This document shows, piece after piece, positions 26,344 to 35,603 of a stretch of 64,000 nucleotides of DNA. Positions within the stretch are counted from its first letter, which is position 1, and each line of letters starts with the position of its first letter. The stretch is from NCBI GenBank assembly GCA_036783645.1, contig DAIPWT010000012.1, positions 17,436 to 81,435 on the forward strand, given 5' to 3'. The notes under the pieces were generated by a model, which was not told the DNA's origin, did not search any database, and saw only the letters and a list, made by a program, of their open reading frames with translations. The position numbers and the translations under genes were made by a program. The DNA comes from UBA4732 sp002404095. GTDB lineage: Bacteria; Planctomycetota; Planctomycetia; Gemmatales; Gemmataceae.

Positions 26344-27735
26344 CTACATTTGCTGCACAATGGTCACTTGGCGCGTCTTTTTCGTCTTAAAATCCCACAC
26401 GCGCAGGGTGATCTGGATGGCCTTGATGATAATCGTTTGCCCAGTGATGTTGTTCTTGTACAGAGGAACACAAGTGAAGGTGGTTGTGCCGTCGCCAGGC
26501 GTGTTCCAGTTCGCGTAGTTGCCCTGGTTCGACCACGTGTCAAAGGCGCGCGGGCCTGCGTTGGACGGGAGGCCAGCGGGCGTGGTGAATGGAAACGCCG
26601 CATTCTTGTTAGTAAAGGCCACGACGGACGGATCGAACAAGTCCACGAAATCAGACCCGCCTTGGAGCAGAATTCGCACGTCGAACGACACCACGTCATT
26701 CAATAGCAAGTCGGAGGCATTGCCGATCTGCGGATATGCTCCGCCAGTAGGCACACCCGCAAGGTTGCCAGTGCAATTGAAGCGCTTCACCGGTTGGCTC
26801 AGGTCTTGCATCGTATTGAAGGCGTTATTCGACATACTCATTTCAAAGTCGGCATTGGCTTCCGCCGCGGAGATGGCGGCTGTCTGCGTCCAACTCCTTG
26901 GAACGGCCAGCTGTTGCCGTCGGAAGAGAGCGAATAGCTGTTGCGCTTGCGGGCCGGGCGCCGGAGAGCCTTCCGTCAAATCCCCTGTCGTCTGCTGGAG
27001 GAACAATTCCACTTCGGCGAATTGGGAACTGAACACGCTAGCTGGCGGTGGATCTTGATAAAAGTTGTCGCCGTTCAGGTATGGCCCGGTCGGGCTGCCT
27101 TGTAGAAGGGCAGAGCCGGGAGCAACCACAGCGGACAAGAAATCGCTGCGCCGGGCACCGTGTTGGGCGATGGTGTAATGGAGCGAGGTATTCGTTTGGG
27201 TGAAGGAAGGAAGGGTATCCAGATCGACGCCTTCCTGGGTAGCCTGACCTGTCTGATAGATTCGGAAGAAGCCATAAGGCCCCGGCGGCGGCGTCTTGGT
27301 CGTGTCGAGTCGGTCCCAGAAATTGGGGTCGCTCAGACGGGGGCTGCCCTGGTTGCTGTCGGTGAAATGGTCTTGTCCCAGGTCGTGCTTGATGACGTTG
27401 GATGCGGCGCGCAGCTTCTCGGCCATGTCGCCGGCCGCCTTTAGGTCGCTGACGGCCTGCGACGCGGCCCCGAAGGCGCCTGCCAGGATGCTCATAATAA
27501 ACAGGATGAGCGCCATCGACACTAGCACTTCTACCAGGGTAAAGCCGGATCGGAGTCCTGGTTCCCACGCTCTGCGTGGGAACGCAGCCCGGACGCTCTG
27601 CGTCCCGAAACCGCTGGGCTGAGCAACCGACCCGTATGGAGCGTCGCCAGCCTGTACCGGACGGGACGCAGAGCGTCCGGACGCGGGTTCCCACGCAGAG
27701 CGTGGGAACCAGGGTTTCGATAGTGCGCGTCGCAT
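26344..27735 (-). CDS. Prepilin, GspJ/PilW-like, with palindrome inserted in its leader
   Basis: A 463-residue protein whose prepilin site, SG|FTLVEVLVSMALILF, lies at Gly64/Phe65 instead of within the first 5-25 residues. Residues 9-59 (51 codons) are the translation of a palindromic repeat at 27558-27712. Taking them out restores a normal leader of 13 residues, MRRALSKPGLRSG. No alternative start codon lies between the repeat and the cleavage site, so the long leader is probably translated. The rest is a large pseudopilin-type body, as for GspJ/PilW minor pilins. The gene sits between the GspI-like and PilX-like genes, in the order seen in T2SS/T4P minor-pilin operons. Confidence 0.75.
   Translation of the reverse strand: MRRALSKPWFPRSAWEPASGRSASRPVQAGDAPYGSVAQPSGFGTQSVRAAFPRRAWEPGLRSGFTLVEVLVSMALILFIMSILAGAFGAASQAVSDLKAAGDMAEKLRAASNVIKHDLGQDHFTDSNQGSPRLSDPNFWDRLDTTKTPPPGPYGFFRIYQTGQATQEGVDLDTLPSFTQTNTSLHYTIAQHGARRSDFLSAVVAPGSALLQGSPTGPYLNGDNFYQDPPPASVFSSQFAEVELFLQQTTGDLTEGSPAPGPQAQQLFALFRRQQLAVPRSWTQTAAISAAEANADFEMSMSNNAFNTMQDLSQPVKRFNCTGNLAGVPTGGAYPQIGNASDLLLNDVVSFDVRILLQGGSDFVDLFDPSVVAFTNKNAAFPFTTPAGLPSNAGPRAFDTWSNQGNYANWNTPGDGTTTFTCVPLYKNNITGQTIIIKAIQITLRVWDFKTKKTRQVTIVQQM
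27558..27712. repeat. Palindromic element inside the GspJ-like prepilin leader
   Basis: Near-perfect arms of 49 and 50 bases (27558-27606 and 27663-27712) around a 56-base centre. Each arm itself contains a short palindrome (GTTCCCACG...CGTGGGAAC). The inserted length that keeps the frame is 153 bases, 51 codons. Confidence 0.9.
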
Positions 27736-27756
27736 GTTCGTATACTCCCAAAGCGC

Positions 27757-28641
27757 TCAGGGCTGTGTGTGGAATTCCCATTGGGACGAAGGCGCCGTAC
27801 CACGGTCGAAAACGTCCACCACGTTGTCCATCACGGTCACGGCAGTGATGGCCCTGGATATCGGAGTCTGCAATTCCAGGTTCACTTGAGTGGCGCTGAC
27901 CGTCGTGACGGAAACAACACGGTAAAAATCTCCATGCACCAAGCCGGTGGCCGGATCGGAACTCGTGTCCAGAATCCAAGTGCCACGACGGATGGTTGGC
28001 GCGCTGCCTGTGTAATTCAGTGTCACCGAGGTGTCCTGGTAGGTGCCGGTGCCGGCCTGTACCGCGTAGGTTGCTTCACCGCCCGGTAACGCCGTCGCCC
28101 GGCCCGCGTATACCACAACGGTGAGGCTCGGAACGGACGAGGGCGAAAGCTGGCGCAACATCAGCCCCCAGGTGTAACGGTCGCCGCGCTGAAGGCTGGC
28201 CGTGCCAGGGTTCGCTCCACTGTCGGCCTGCCCGTTGGTATAAAACGTCATGTCATCCAGCAGCGTAAAGTACCGAGCGGCTGCAGTCGAGGGCGTGTTA
28301 TTGGGAGCGGGAATGAACGAGGGAGCCACCCGCCGGATGCTACCCCCAAGCGGCCCGGAAGAAATGGCGACGCCATACGGATCAACGTATGCGGGGTAAA
28401 AGGCACCGGGCTGGACCGGGAGCTGCGGGGGCTGGAGCGGGAACGGATCGTTGCGCAGGTCAAAGGCGTCGCATATGTTGGCGCCGGCGTTGGCGCAGGA
28501 GGCCGCGCGGTCGTACTGGAGCGCCTGCGACATCCGCAGCGCCCCTAAGGGGAACAGAGTCAACAGCGCTAGTAGGCCGATGGACATGATGAAAATGGCC
28601 ACCAGCACTTCGATCAGCGTGATACCGGGTCGTCGTCTCAT
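27757..28641 (-). CDS. Prepilin, GspI/PilV-like
   Basis: A 294-residue protein with a short basic leader and typical cleavage site, MRRRPG|ITLIEVLVAIFIM, including Glu5, followed by LLALLTLFPLGALR as in PilV/GspI minor pilins. The start is ATG 28641; the frame is open 66 bases further, but the shorter leader fits the family. The C-terminal part is a beta-rich pseudopilin body. It would be processed by a prepilin peptidase, not encoded in the window, and inserted at the tip complex. Confidence 0.8.
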   Translation of the reverse strand: MRRRPGITLIEVLVAIFIMSIGLLALLTLFPLGALRMSQALQYDRAASCANAGANICDAFDLRNDPFPLQPPQLPVQPGAFYPAYVDPYGVAISSGPLGGSIRRVAPSFIPAPNNTPSTAAARYFTLLDDMTFYTNGQADSGANPGTASLQRGDRYTWGLMLRQLSPSSVPSLTVVVYAGRATALPGGEATYAVQAGTGTYQDTSVTLNYTGSAPTIRRGTWILDTSSDPATGLVHGDFYRVVSVTTVSATQVNLELQTPISRAITAVTVMDNVVDVFDRGTAPSSQWEFHTQP

Positions 28642-28669
28642 AGCAGGTTTCTCCCAGGAGCTTCCCGGT

Positions 28670-29713
28670 TCACAGTCCCGAGGACCGCGGATCTTTGACA
28701 TACGCATAGGGGTCGTTAGGTGGGTTGGTACCGGGGGGGGGGATCGGCGTCCCGACCGCCCAAGGAGCCACGGGGTAGACGCCGATAAAGCCCGTGCGAA
28801 ACTGGACGGAAAGGATGAGCGGCGCCCCGGGCAGAGGCGCGCCGGCGACAGGGGTCAGCTTCCAATTCGGATCGCGCAACCAGAGGGAAACCTTGTCATT
28901 GCCCGTCCCCTGACCGACGACCGCTCCAGAAGGCGCGAAGACGATCTCGGCAACAGGCTTGCCTGGCGGCGTATTGGGCGGCGGGGGCGGCGGGGGCGGC
29001 GTCATGCTATCCACGAGATAGCGTAGAGGAAGGTTTTGACAGTAGGTAAATACCTGGTTTGCGGGGGTTCCCGGCGCCGTCGCCACGGTGTTATCAATGA
29101 CCACGGTCGATGGTAGTTGGATGATGTCCTCGCTAGGTAGACGGCGTGGGGCGCGAATGATGGTGTAGGCGCCTGACGTAAGCGGCGACACACTTGAAGC
29201 AAGTAGTAGGGAATTTTGAGAAACCACCGCCGCGATTCGGTGAGGCGTTGTGGTTCCGGCCGCCACGAAGTAGTCCCCGGCCTGCACCGTTGACTGGTCG
29301 ATTTCGCCGATGTAATCAGCGCCGCCTAGAAAATCGGGACTAGGCGCCGAAGGCGTACTGAATGTGAGCGTGGTGCCGTCCGTCGTCGTCCACGTTCCTA
29401 AATTGTAATCTTGCGGCTGCTGGACAAGCTCGAGTTGCGAGCTAAAAGTAAACGGGCGACCCTTCACGTCCGTGCCGCTCGTGAAAAGTATGCGTATGCC
29501 GGTCGGCAGCCCGTCGCGGCGGGCGCGCTGTTTGGCGTTGAGCAACGCGCCGGTGACCGCTTGGGCGCCGCTCACGGAATGCTGATTGTCCTGGCCGAAA
29601 ACGATGTAGCCGAGTCCCAGCGCGGCCAGCACCAGGATCAATACCATCACCACCAACAACTCGATCAGAGTGAAGGCGTTCCGCCGTCGCGTCAAGCAGT
29701 GTGCATGTGTCAT
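28670..29713 (-). CDS. Prepilin, GspH/FimT-like
   Basis: A 347-residue protein starting MTHAHCLTRRRNA|FTLIELLVVMVLILVLAALG, a class III prepilin signal (with Ala at -1, which peptidases accept) and Glu5. The region after the helix, QAVTGALLNAKQRARRDGLP, is the conserved GspH/FimT/FimU segment in which small-residue helix is followed by an Arg-rich turn. It is about twice the usual GspH length. It lies 28 bases before the GspI-like gene in the same operon. Confidence 0.82.
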   Translation of the reverse strand: MTHAHCLTRRRNAFTLIELLVVMVLILVLAALGLGYIVFGQDNQHSVSGAQAVTGALLNAKQRARRDGLPTGIRILFTSGTDVKGRPFTFSSQLELVQQPQDYNLGTWTTTDGTTLTFSTPSAPSPDFLGGADYIGEIDQSTVQAGDYFVAAGTTTPHRIAAVVSQNSLLLASSVSPLTSGAYTIIRAPRRLPSEDIIQLPSTVVIDNTVATAPGTPANQVFTYCQNLPLRYLVDSMTPPPPPPPPNTPPGKPVAEIVFAPSGAVVGQGTGNDKVSLWLRDPNWKLTPVAGAPLPGAPLILSVQFRTGFIGVYPVAPWAVGTPIPPPGTNPPNDPYAYVKDPRSSGL

Positions 29714-29726
29714 AAACGGCGTCTCC

Positions 29727-30872
29727 TCACTTGGGCGAAGCTAGTTGCGGGTATATGTTGTCGTCGGCGAAACCGCCCTGCGCTCCCAGTAGTTTGCCAA
29801 AGAAGTACGGCACCGGTTCATTCGGCTGGAGGGCGTAGCCAGGACCAATCCCGAGCGGCTCTTTGTCTAGCCCGAGCTTCTTGTCCGGCCCGGCCGAGAC
29901 GATGAGCGGGCTGATACGATAAGTTTGCACTTGCGGGAACGACGAGCGAGGAACCAGCGGATGGAAAATCGCCTGGAACTGCCCGAAAAATGCAGATCCC
30001 TGCCAAGTAGGCGATTCTAGGAGGCCGCTAGGGTCGTCAGAGTCGTTATTGTCGCCGAGCTGCGGATAATACACGCCGGGGGGTGCGGGCGGAGGGGGCG
30101 GGTAAGAAGGAGGGGGCGGGTTGAGAATGGGCGCAGGGTTCAGCTGCAAACTGTAGACCGGCCAGCGGCAAAACGCCAGAGGCGTCCCCCAGTTGTCCAC
30201 CAAACCCTTGACCGGCTGCAGATTGCGAGTTTGCCCGCTGCTGGGGTTAGTCGCAATAAAGGGAATTTGGCCGAAGTCTTTCAGACTGCCGATGCCGATG
30301 TCCGATTCCTGAAGGGCGGTTCCGTCTTCACCACGCTGTAGCGCCCATAGCAAGCAGACGGAAGACTCCCACAGAGCCGGCGCAGAGGCGGCCGGATTAG
30401 TGTTATACCCTGGCTGCAAAGGCCCGAAGTATCCCAGGGCGTTGAGCTTAGTCTGGTAGGAACTGAGCGCGGGCATGAAGGGCATTGACGGATAGCCGCT
30501 CGGATTCAATGCTTCGATGAAGTTATTCGGGAAAGTCTGCTTGAGCCGTAGTTTGACCCAGATGACACGGGCGAGATCTGGATTGCCGCCTGCCATCGGA
30601 TTAAGCACGTACCCATAAGCGGCAGCCATCGGTCCCGATGTGGGGACCGGCTCCTTGCGAAACTTGTCCGCCGCGGAGCGATACGACTTAACGAGACTCT
30701 CTTGGAGGCGCGTCAACTCGGTCTTGGTATTGATCGCCTGCTGCGCTGGAATCATCTTGATGACGGCGGCGGCCGTCAGCGAAAGCAGCACGGCGATGAT
30801 GGTGATGACCACCAGCATCTCGACCATCGTGAAGCCGGCCCGGCGGGCGCTTCGTTTCGTTGTTCGCGGCAT
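29727..30872 (-). CDS. Prepilin, GspG/PilA-like
   Basis: A 381-residue protein with leader MPRTTKRSARRAG|FTMVEMLVVITIIAVLLSL, a canonical prepilin site with Glu5. It has a long N-terminal helix, then a body rich in Pro and Tyr with little similarity to known pilins. The following gene is only 13 bases away. A structural or minor pilin role is likely; the length (usual pilins 130-170) is notable. Confidence 0.8.
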   Translation of the reverse strand: MPRTTKRSARRAGFTMVEMLVVITIIAVLLSLTAAAVIKMIPAQQAINTKTELTRLQESLVKSYRSAADKFRKEPVPTSGPMAAAYGYVLNPMAGGNPDLARVIWVKLRLKQTFPNNFIEALNPSGYPSMPFMPALSSYQTKLNALGYFGPLQPGYNTNPAASAPALWESSVCLLWALQRGEDGTALQESDIGIGSLKDFGQIPFIATNPSSGQTRNLQPVKGLVDNWGTPLAFCRWPVYSLQLNPAPILNPPPPSYPPPPPAPPGVYYPQLGDNNDSDDPSGLLESPTWQGSAFFGQFQAIFHPLVPRSSFPQVQTYRISPLIVSAGPDKKLGLDKEPLGIGPGYALQPNEPVPYFFGKLLGAQGGFADDNIYPQLASPK

Positions 30873-30890
30873 GAAACGTCCTCCCTTAAA

Positions 30891-31934
30891 TTACGGCGCC
30901 ACGCCGAGCAGGTGCGCGGAGAAGTTGGATTGATCGTCCGCGCCCGCTGGGTCGGTCGTGCCAGTCCTGGGGTTCCAACCTGCGGTAGCCCCGAACTTGC
31001 CGTCTCTGCCCGCTGAAATGATCTGGAACGAGCTGGGGTTCATAAAGCCTGCGCTCGCCGCGTAGGGCTGCAACGGGGTGCTGGGCGGAGCGGGGGGAAG
31101 GGGCGGCGCAGTAAATAGCGACGGACAATCGCTCGACCCGTACTTGTGAGTCGCGTCGCTGTACAAGCCGCCGCCTTCCAAGTTGTAAGAGGCAAAGAAG
31201 GCGTAGGGTTGCCGGTTCGCGTTTCCGCCAGGGCGCGTCCAATTATCCCAATAGATCGGGTAAGAGCCATAGCCAAAGCCCGGAAGGACCGGAAAATTGA
31301 CGCCCTGAAAAGCCTGAGAGGTGAACGCCACAAGCCGATTGGACTGGAACTCGAAATACGGCCCTTGGCGTCTGTCGGTACCGGAAGCCGACGGCGCCAG
31401 GGCGGGGTTCTGCTGATTGTTCGAGAAACCGGCCATAGTGATAATGCCCGGCGTTTGTGGGGGGGGTACGGTGTTCGCCGGGTTGTTAATCGGAATGCCG
31501 CCCAGGTGGAATACCAGGCACTGCTGGCCTTCTAAGTACAATTCTTCTTTATCGTTGCCATCGCCATTCCAGTCGATGAAGTTGGGGTTACTCAGCGGCA
31601 GGTTCTGGAAATCAAAACAAGTGTGCTTTCCAAACCGCTCTATGAGATACGCCTTGCTGTCCAGGTCCAATTGCGAGCCACTGTAATTATTCCTCTTGCT
31701 CAAATGCAACCGACTCGGCACTTTGCTCACATGGGCGTTGCTTATCGCCGACGAGAGCTTCGACTGTAGCTCGCCGATCTCCGAGCTGCACTGGAGTTCC
31801 GGCCCTTTGACGAGGCCGCGCATCACCGCCGCCGTCGTCAGGCTCACCAGGATGGCGATGATCGTTATCACCACCAACAACTCCACCAGCGTGAACGCCG
31901 GCCGGACGCCGGGTTTGCGTTGTCTTTGCGTCAT
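30891..31934 (-). CDS. Prepilin, GspG/PilA-like, first of the pilin series
   Basis: A 347-residue protein with prepilin signal MTQRQRKPGVRPA|FTLVELLVVITIIAILVSL and Glu5. Its N-terminal 60 residues resemble those of the next gene (FT-VE-LVVITIIA), so the two are paralogues with diverged bodies. It is the first prepilin gene after pilC. A long inverted repeat sits directly upstream (31976-32139) and could separate its transcription from the ATPase genes. Confidence 0.8.
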   Translation of the reverse strand: MTQRQRKPGVRPAFTLVELLVVITIIAILVSLTTAAVMRGLVKGPELQCSSEIGELQSKLSSAISNAHVSKVPSRLHLSKRNNYSGSQLDLDSKAYLIERFGKHTCFDFQNLPLSNPNFIDWNGDGNDKEELYLEGQQCLVFHLGGIPINNPANTVPPPQTPGIITMAGFSNNQQNPALAPSASGTDRRQGPYFEFQSNRLVAFTSQAFQGVNFPVLPGFGYGSYPIYWDNWTRPGGNANRQPYAFFASYNLEGGGLYSDATHKYGSSDCPSLFTAPPLPPAPPSTPLQPYAASAGFMNPSSFQIISAGRDGKFGATAGWNPRTGTTDPAGADDQSNFSAHLLGVAP

Positions 31935-31975
31935 GGCCTAGGTCTCCCCTCTCGTCGGTACTCCGGTTGCTTACC

Positions 31976-32139
31976 AGTACTTTCAAAAAGTACTCCTCAC
32001 GCTCCGCGTGAGGAACGGCGAGCGGAGCGTAAGGGGTACATTCTGGGCGTTCGTTGTTCCTCACGCGGAGCGTGAGGGGTACATTCTGGGCGTTCGTTGT
32101 TCCTCACGCGGAGCGTGAGGGGTACTTTTTGAAAGTACT
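31976..32139. repeat. Long inverted repeat with internal 43-base tandem units, upstream of first prepilin
   Basis: Arms of 41 bases (31976-32016 and 32099-32139) match at 40 of 41 positions. Between and including the right arm, a unit starting GTACATTCTGGGCG recurs at 32036 and 32079 with a 43-base period. The same family, with longer arms, lies at 37058-37244. Confidence 0.9.
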
Positions 32140-32159
32140 GTTACGCTCCCGGCTCGCCT

Positions 32160-33407
32160 TTACTTGCTCAAGTTGTCCAACAACGACAGCAGCGGCATGA
32201 ACAACGCGATCACGATGGTGCCGACCATGAAACCGAGGATCACCGTCATCATCGGTTCCAGCAACTTCAACAAGCCCTCGACCAGCACGTTCACTTCTTC
32301 ATCATATACATCAGCGATCTTGTAAAGCATCGAATCCAGATCGCCCGTCTCCTCGCCGACGTCGATCATGTTCACCACCATGTCGTCCACCAGCCGGCTC
32401 TCTTTCAACGGCTGCGCGATCGTGTCGCCCTCGCGGATCGACTCGTAGACGCGCTGATACATCCGCTCAAAGACCGCGTTGGTGCATGTTTCGCGGACGA
32501 TGCTCAACGCCTCCAAGATCGGTACGCCCGACGCCACCAGCGTTCCCAGCGTCCGCATCGTCCGTGCCACGATCGTCTTCTCGATCAGCTTGCCGATCAG
32601 CGGAATCCACAGGTAAATGCGGTCCAGGGCGTAGGCGCCGTGACGGTTGAGGCGGATCAGCTTGATGAGCAGCCAGAAACAGAGAGGAAACAGAGGCAGA
32701 ATGTACCAATACGACACGAACCAACGCGACACGGCCATGAGGAACTTGGTCAGGTCCGGCAGCGGCAGGCCGAAGTCTTTGAAGATCTTCTCGAACTTCG
32801 GGATGATGAAGATCATGATGAACGACAAAATCGACACCGCGACGAGGAGGACTACCACGGGGTAGATCATGGCGCCGGTGATCCGGCGTTTGAGGCTCTG
32901 CGATTTCTCTTTGAACTCGGCGAGGCGTTTGAGGATGGTTTCGAGGGCGCCGCCGGCCTCGCCGGCCTTGACCATGTTGACGTACAGACGGTCGAAGCAT
33001 TTGGGATGCTTGCCGAAGGATTCGCTGAGGGTGTTGCCGGACTCGACGTCGTCCACCACGTCGATGAGGGCGTTCTTGAGGACGCCGGGCTTCATCTGGC
33101 CTTCAAGGATGCGCAGACTCCGCAATACCGGCAAGCCGGCGTCTTGGAGGGTGGAGAACTGGCGCGTGAAGGTGCAGAGTTTCTTGGAGGAAACGCCGCC
33201 GATGGTGAAGGTTTGGCCCTTCTTGCGGCCGCCTTTCTGGCCCTTCTTCTTGCCGCCCTTCTTGGCGCCGGCTTGCTCCGTGATCTTGGTCACGAAGTAA
33301 CCCATTTGGCGGATTTTTTGTTGCGCTTCGTCCTCGCTGCCGGCCTCGACGGAGTCTTTGACTTCGCCGCCGCTGGTGTCCATCGCTTCGTACTTGAAAG
33401 TCGGCAT
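32160..33407 (-). CDS. pilC: Type IV pilus / type II secretion inner-membrane platform protein
   Basis: A 415-residue PilC/GspF protein. Two T2SSF domains are visible: FTRQFSTLQDAGLPVLRSL (about 85-105) with the first helical bundle, and TMRTLGTLVASGVPILEALS (about 285-305) with the second. Three membrane helices are present, including VVLLVAVSILSFIMIFIIP and the C-terminal MMTVILGFMVGTIVIALFMPL. It anchors the assembly ATPase and the growing pseudopilus in the inner membrane. An unusual Lys/Gly-rich insert (KKGGKKKGQKGGRKKGQ, about residues 49-65) precedes the first domain. It lies downstream of pilB, separated by a palindrome. Confidence 0.95.
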   Translation of the reverse strand: MPTFKYEAMDTSGGEVKDSVEAGSEDEAQQKIRQMGYFVTKITEQAGAKKGGKKKGQKGGRKKGQTFTIGGVSSKKLCTFTRQFSTLQDAGLPVLRSLRILEGQMKPGVLKNALIDVVDDVESGNTLSESFGKHPKCFDRLYVNMVKAGEAGGALETILKRLAEFKEKSQSLKRRITGAMIYPVVVLLVAVSILSFIMIFIIPKFEKIFKDFGLPLPDLTKFLMAVSRWFVSYWYILPLFPLCFWLLIKLIRLNRHGAYALDRIYLWIPLIGKLIEKTIVARTMRTLGTLVASGVPILEALSIVRETCTNAVFERMYQRVYESIREGDTIAQPLKESRLVDDMVVNMIDVGEETGDLDSMLYKIADVYDEEVNVLVEGLLKLLEPMMTVILGFMVGTIVIALFMPLLSLLDNLSK

Positions 33408-33426
33408 GGCTCGCTCCGCTCGCTAG

Positions 33427-33491
33427 GTAGGGGCGGGGTCTCCCCGCCCTTTTGCGTCTGTCCCAAGAGGGCGGGGAGACCCCGCCCCTAC
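33427..33491. repeat. Palindrome, GGGCGGGG family, between pilC and pilB
   Basis: Perfect 24-bp arms (33427-33450 and 33468-33491). Each arm contains its own smaller palindrome GGGCGGGG...CCCCGCCC. Same family as 39908-39973 and the element inside purL (62454-62519). Confidence 0.95.
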
Positions 33492-33503
33492 AGCGATTGA
33501 CGC

Positions 33504-35570
33504 TTAATTCTCTTCCAACACCGTTTCCCGTACCACTTCCTCAATGGTCGTGATGCCGTTATAGATGGCTCGCAGGCCCGACTCGCGCAGGCCGCGCATC
33601 CCCTGGCGTATACACGCCGCCCGCAGTTCGTCCGTCGAGGCGCCCGCCGACACCAGGTCGCGCAAGCCGTCGTCCATTATGAGAAGCTCGTAGATGCCCT
33701 GACGACCCTTGTGGCCGGTGTTGTTGCAACGGTCGCAGCCGCGGCCGTAGTAGAACTTCTGGCCCTTCACCTCTTCCGGCCGCATGTTCAATTCCATCAA
33801 CATCTCGGCCGACGGCTCGAACTCCGTGCGACAGTCCACGCAAATCTTGCGCACTAGCCGTTGCGCCAATACGCCTTCCAATGTGGCCGTGATAAGGAAC
33901 GGTTCGAGGCCCATGTCGCGCAAGCGGGTGATCGTGCTCGGCGCGTCGTTCGTGTGCAGCGTGCTGAAAACAATGTGGCCGGTCAGCGACGCCTGCACGG
34001 CGATTTGCGCCGTTTCCAGATCGCGAATCTCTCCAACAAGAATCTTGTCCGGGTCTTGCCGTAGGATGCTGCGCAGGGCGGCCGCGAACGTCACGCCGAT
34101 CTCGTGGTTGATCGGCACCTGGATCAGGCCGTCGATGTCGTACTCGACGGGATCTTCCGTGGTGATGATCTTCTCGCTGATGATGTTCAGCTCGTTGAGG
34201 GCCGAGTAGAGCGTCGTAGTCTTGCCGGCGCCTGTCGGCCCCGTGACGAGGACGATGCCGTTGGGCTTGCCGATCATCTCGCGGAACTGAGCCAACATCT
34301 CCGGTTCCATGCCGATCTTGTTCAGATCGAGCGAGGTGTTGGTGCGGTCCAACACGCGGACGACCACGCTCTCGCCGAACATGGTCGGCAAGATGCTGAC
34401 GCGCATATCGACGGGATTGCCGCCGACGTTGAGCTCGATACGGCCGTCTTGCGGCATTCGGCGCTCGGAAATGTCCAAATTGGACATGACCTTGATACGG
34501 CTGGAGATGGCCATAGCCAGGTGGCGCGGCGGCGGCACCATTTCGTACAACACGCCGTCGCAGCGATAGCGCATCTTGTATTCGTCTTCAAACGGCTCAA
34601 AATGAATGTCGCTGGCCTTGTCCTTGATGGCCAGGAGGAACACCATGTTGATGAGCTTGCGCACAGGAGCGGCGTCGGCGATTTCCTGGATGCTGGACAG
34701 ATCAATGCTGGATTCCTTACCGCCGCGGCGTCCCATATCGGGCGTGGATTCCAGCTCCTGGATCACGTCCATGATGCTCTCTTCCTTGCCGCCCGCGTAG
34801 AACTTGATCCTGCCTTCGGCGATAGCGGCAGGCGGCGCCAGCAGGGCGACCACCTCGTTGAGGCTGAGCAAGTTGCGGAGGTCGTCCACGCAGGACATGT
34901 TGGACGGATCGCCGATGGCGATGGTCAATACTTTTTCCTTCACGGACAGCGGAAGTATCTTGTAGACGTCGGCCATGGTCTCGGGGACCAGGGCGATGGC
35001 CTCGGCCTGCGGCTTGGCATCGGCCAAATTGACGACCTTGAGGCCGTTCTGTTCGGCGAGCGCCTGAAGCAGCTGTTCCTCGTTGATGAGGCCGCGCGAA
35101 ACGGCCACTTGGCCGGTTTGCAGGCCGCTGCTCTTGGCTTCGTCAAGGATGCCCCAGAGCTGATCGTCGTCGATAAAACCCAGATCGACCAACACTTGGC
35201 CGACGCGCCGCTTGCCGCCGCGCGTCGAGCCGTCGCCGCGTTCCTTCTTCCCGGCCGGCCTCTTCACGGGTCCGGCGCCGGGCTTCGGGTTGGCCGCGGG
35301 CGCGCCGTTGGTCGGCGGCTTCGCGCCAGGCGCCGGCGGTTTCACGCCAGGCGCCGGCGGTTTCACGCCAGGCATCGGCGGCTTCACGCTAGAGATCGGC
35401 GGCTTAGCTGCCGGCTGACCGGCGACTGGTTTGGCCGGAGGTTGCGCGGCAACGGCAGGCTTGGCCGGGACCGGCGGCTTCACGCCGGGGACAGGCGCCT
35501 TGGCCGGCGGGACCGACGGATTCGGCTTTTTCAGCGGACCAGGATCGTTAGGCGTCGCCATATTAAACAC
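33504..35570 (-). CDS. pilB: Type IV pilus assembly ATPase PilB/GspE with Pro-rich N-terminal extension
   Basis: A 688-residue assembly ATPase. Residues 1 to about 110 are low complexity, with repeated PGVKPPAPG-type units. A GspE N1-type domain follows (RVGQVLVDLGFIDDDQLWGIL), then the ATPase with Walker A GPTGAGKTT, Asp box (ITTEDPVEYDIDG), Walker B-type LVGEIRDLETAQIA and His box (TLHTND). A tetracysteine zinc motif is present: CVDC and later CDRC. It powers pilus or pseudopilus extension with PilC. A second homologue lies two genes upstream at 37255-38961. Confidence 0.94.
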   Translation of the reverse strand: MFNMATPNDPGPLKKPNPSVPPAKAPVPGVKPPVPAKPAVAAQPPAKPVAGQPAAKPPISSVKPPMPGVKPPAPGVKPPAPGAKPPTNGAPAANPKPGAGPVKRPAGKKERGDGSTRGGKRRVGQVLVDLGFIDDDQLWGILDEAKSSGLQTGQVAVSRGLINEEQLLQALAEQNGLKVVNLADAKPQAEAIALVPETMADVYKILPLSVKEKVLTIAIGDPSNMSCVDDLRNLLSLNEVVALLAPPAAIAEGRIKFYAGGKEESIMDVIQELESTPDMGRRGGKESSIDLSSIQEIADAAPVRKLINMVFLLAIKDKASDIHFEPFEDEYKMRYRCDGVLYEMVPPPRHLAMAISSRIKVMSNLDISERRMPQDGRIELNVGGNPVDMRVSILPTMFGESVVVRVLDRTNTSLDLNKIGMEPEMLAQFREMIGKPNGIVLVTGPTGAGKTTTLYSALNELNIISEKIITTEDPVEYDIDGLIQVPINHEIGVTFAAALRSILRQDPDKILVGEIRDLETAQIAVQASLTGHIVFSTLHTNDAPSTITRLRDMGLEPFLITATLEGVLAQRLVRKICVDCRTEFEPSAEMLMELNMRPEEVKGQKFYYGRGCDRCNNTGHKGRQGIYELLIMDDGLRDLVSAGASTDELRAACIRQGMRGLRESGLRAIYNGITTIEEVVRETVLEEN

Positions 35571-35603
35571 TCATTTCGTCGCTATCTCTTGAACCAACTT
35601 CGA

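Noticed and set aside
31976..32139. Possible CRISPR array (43-base repeated units)
   Set aside because: Only two units, no spacers, and the units belong to a larger inverted repeat found again at 37058.
33427..33491. Intrinsic terminator between pilB and pilC
   Set aside because: The hairpin is strong but no U-tract follows, and the same element occurs inside purL, so it is annotated as a repeat.
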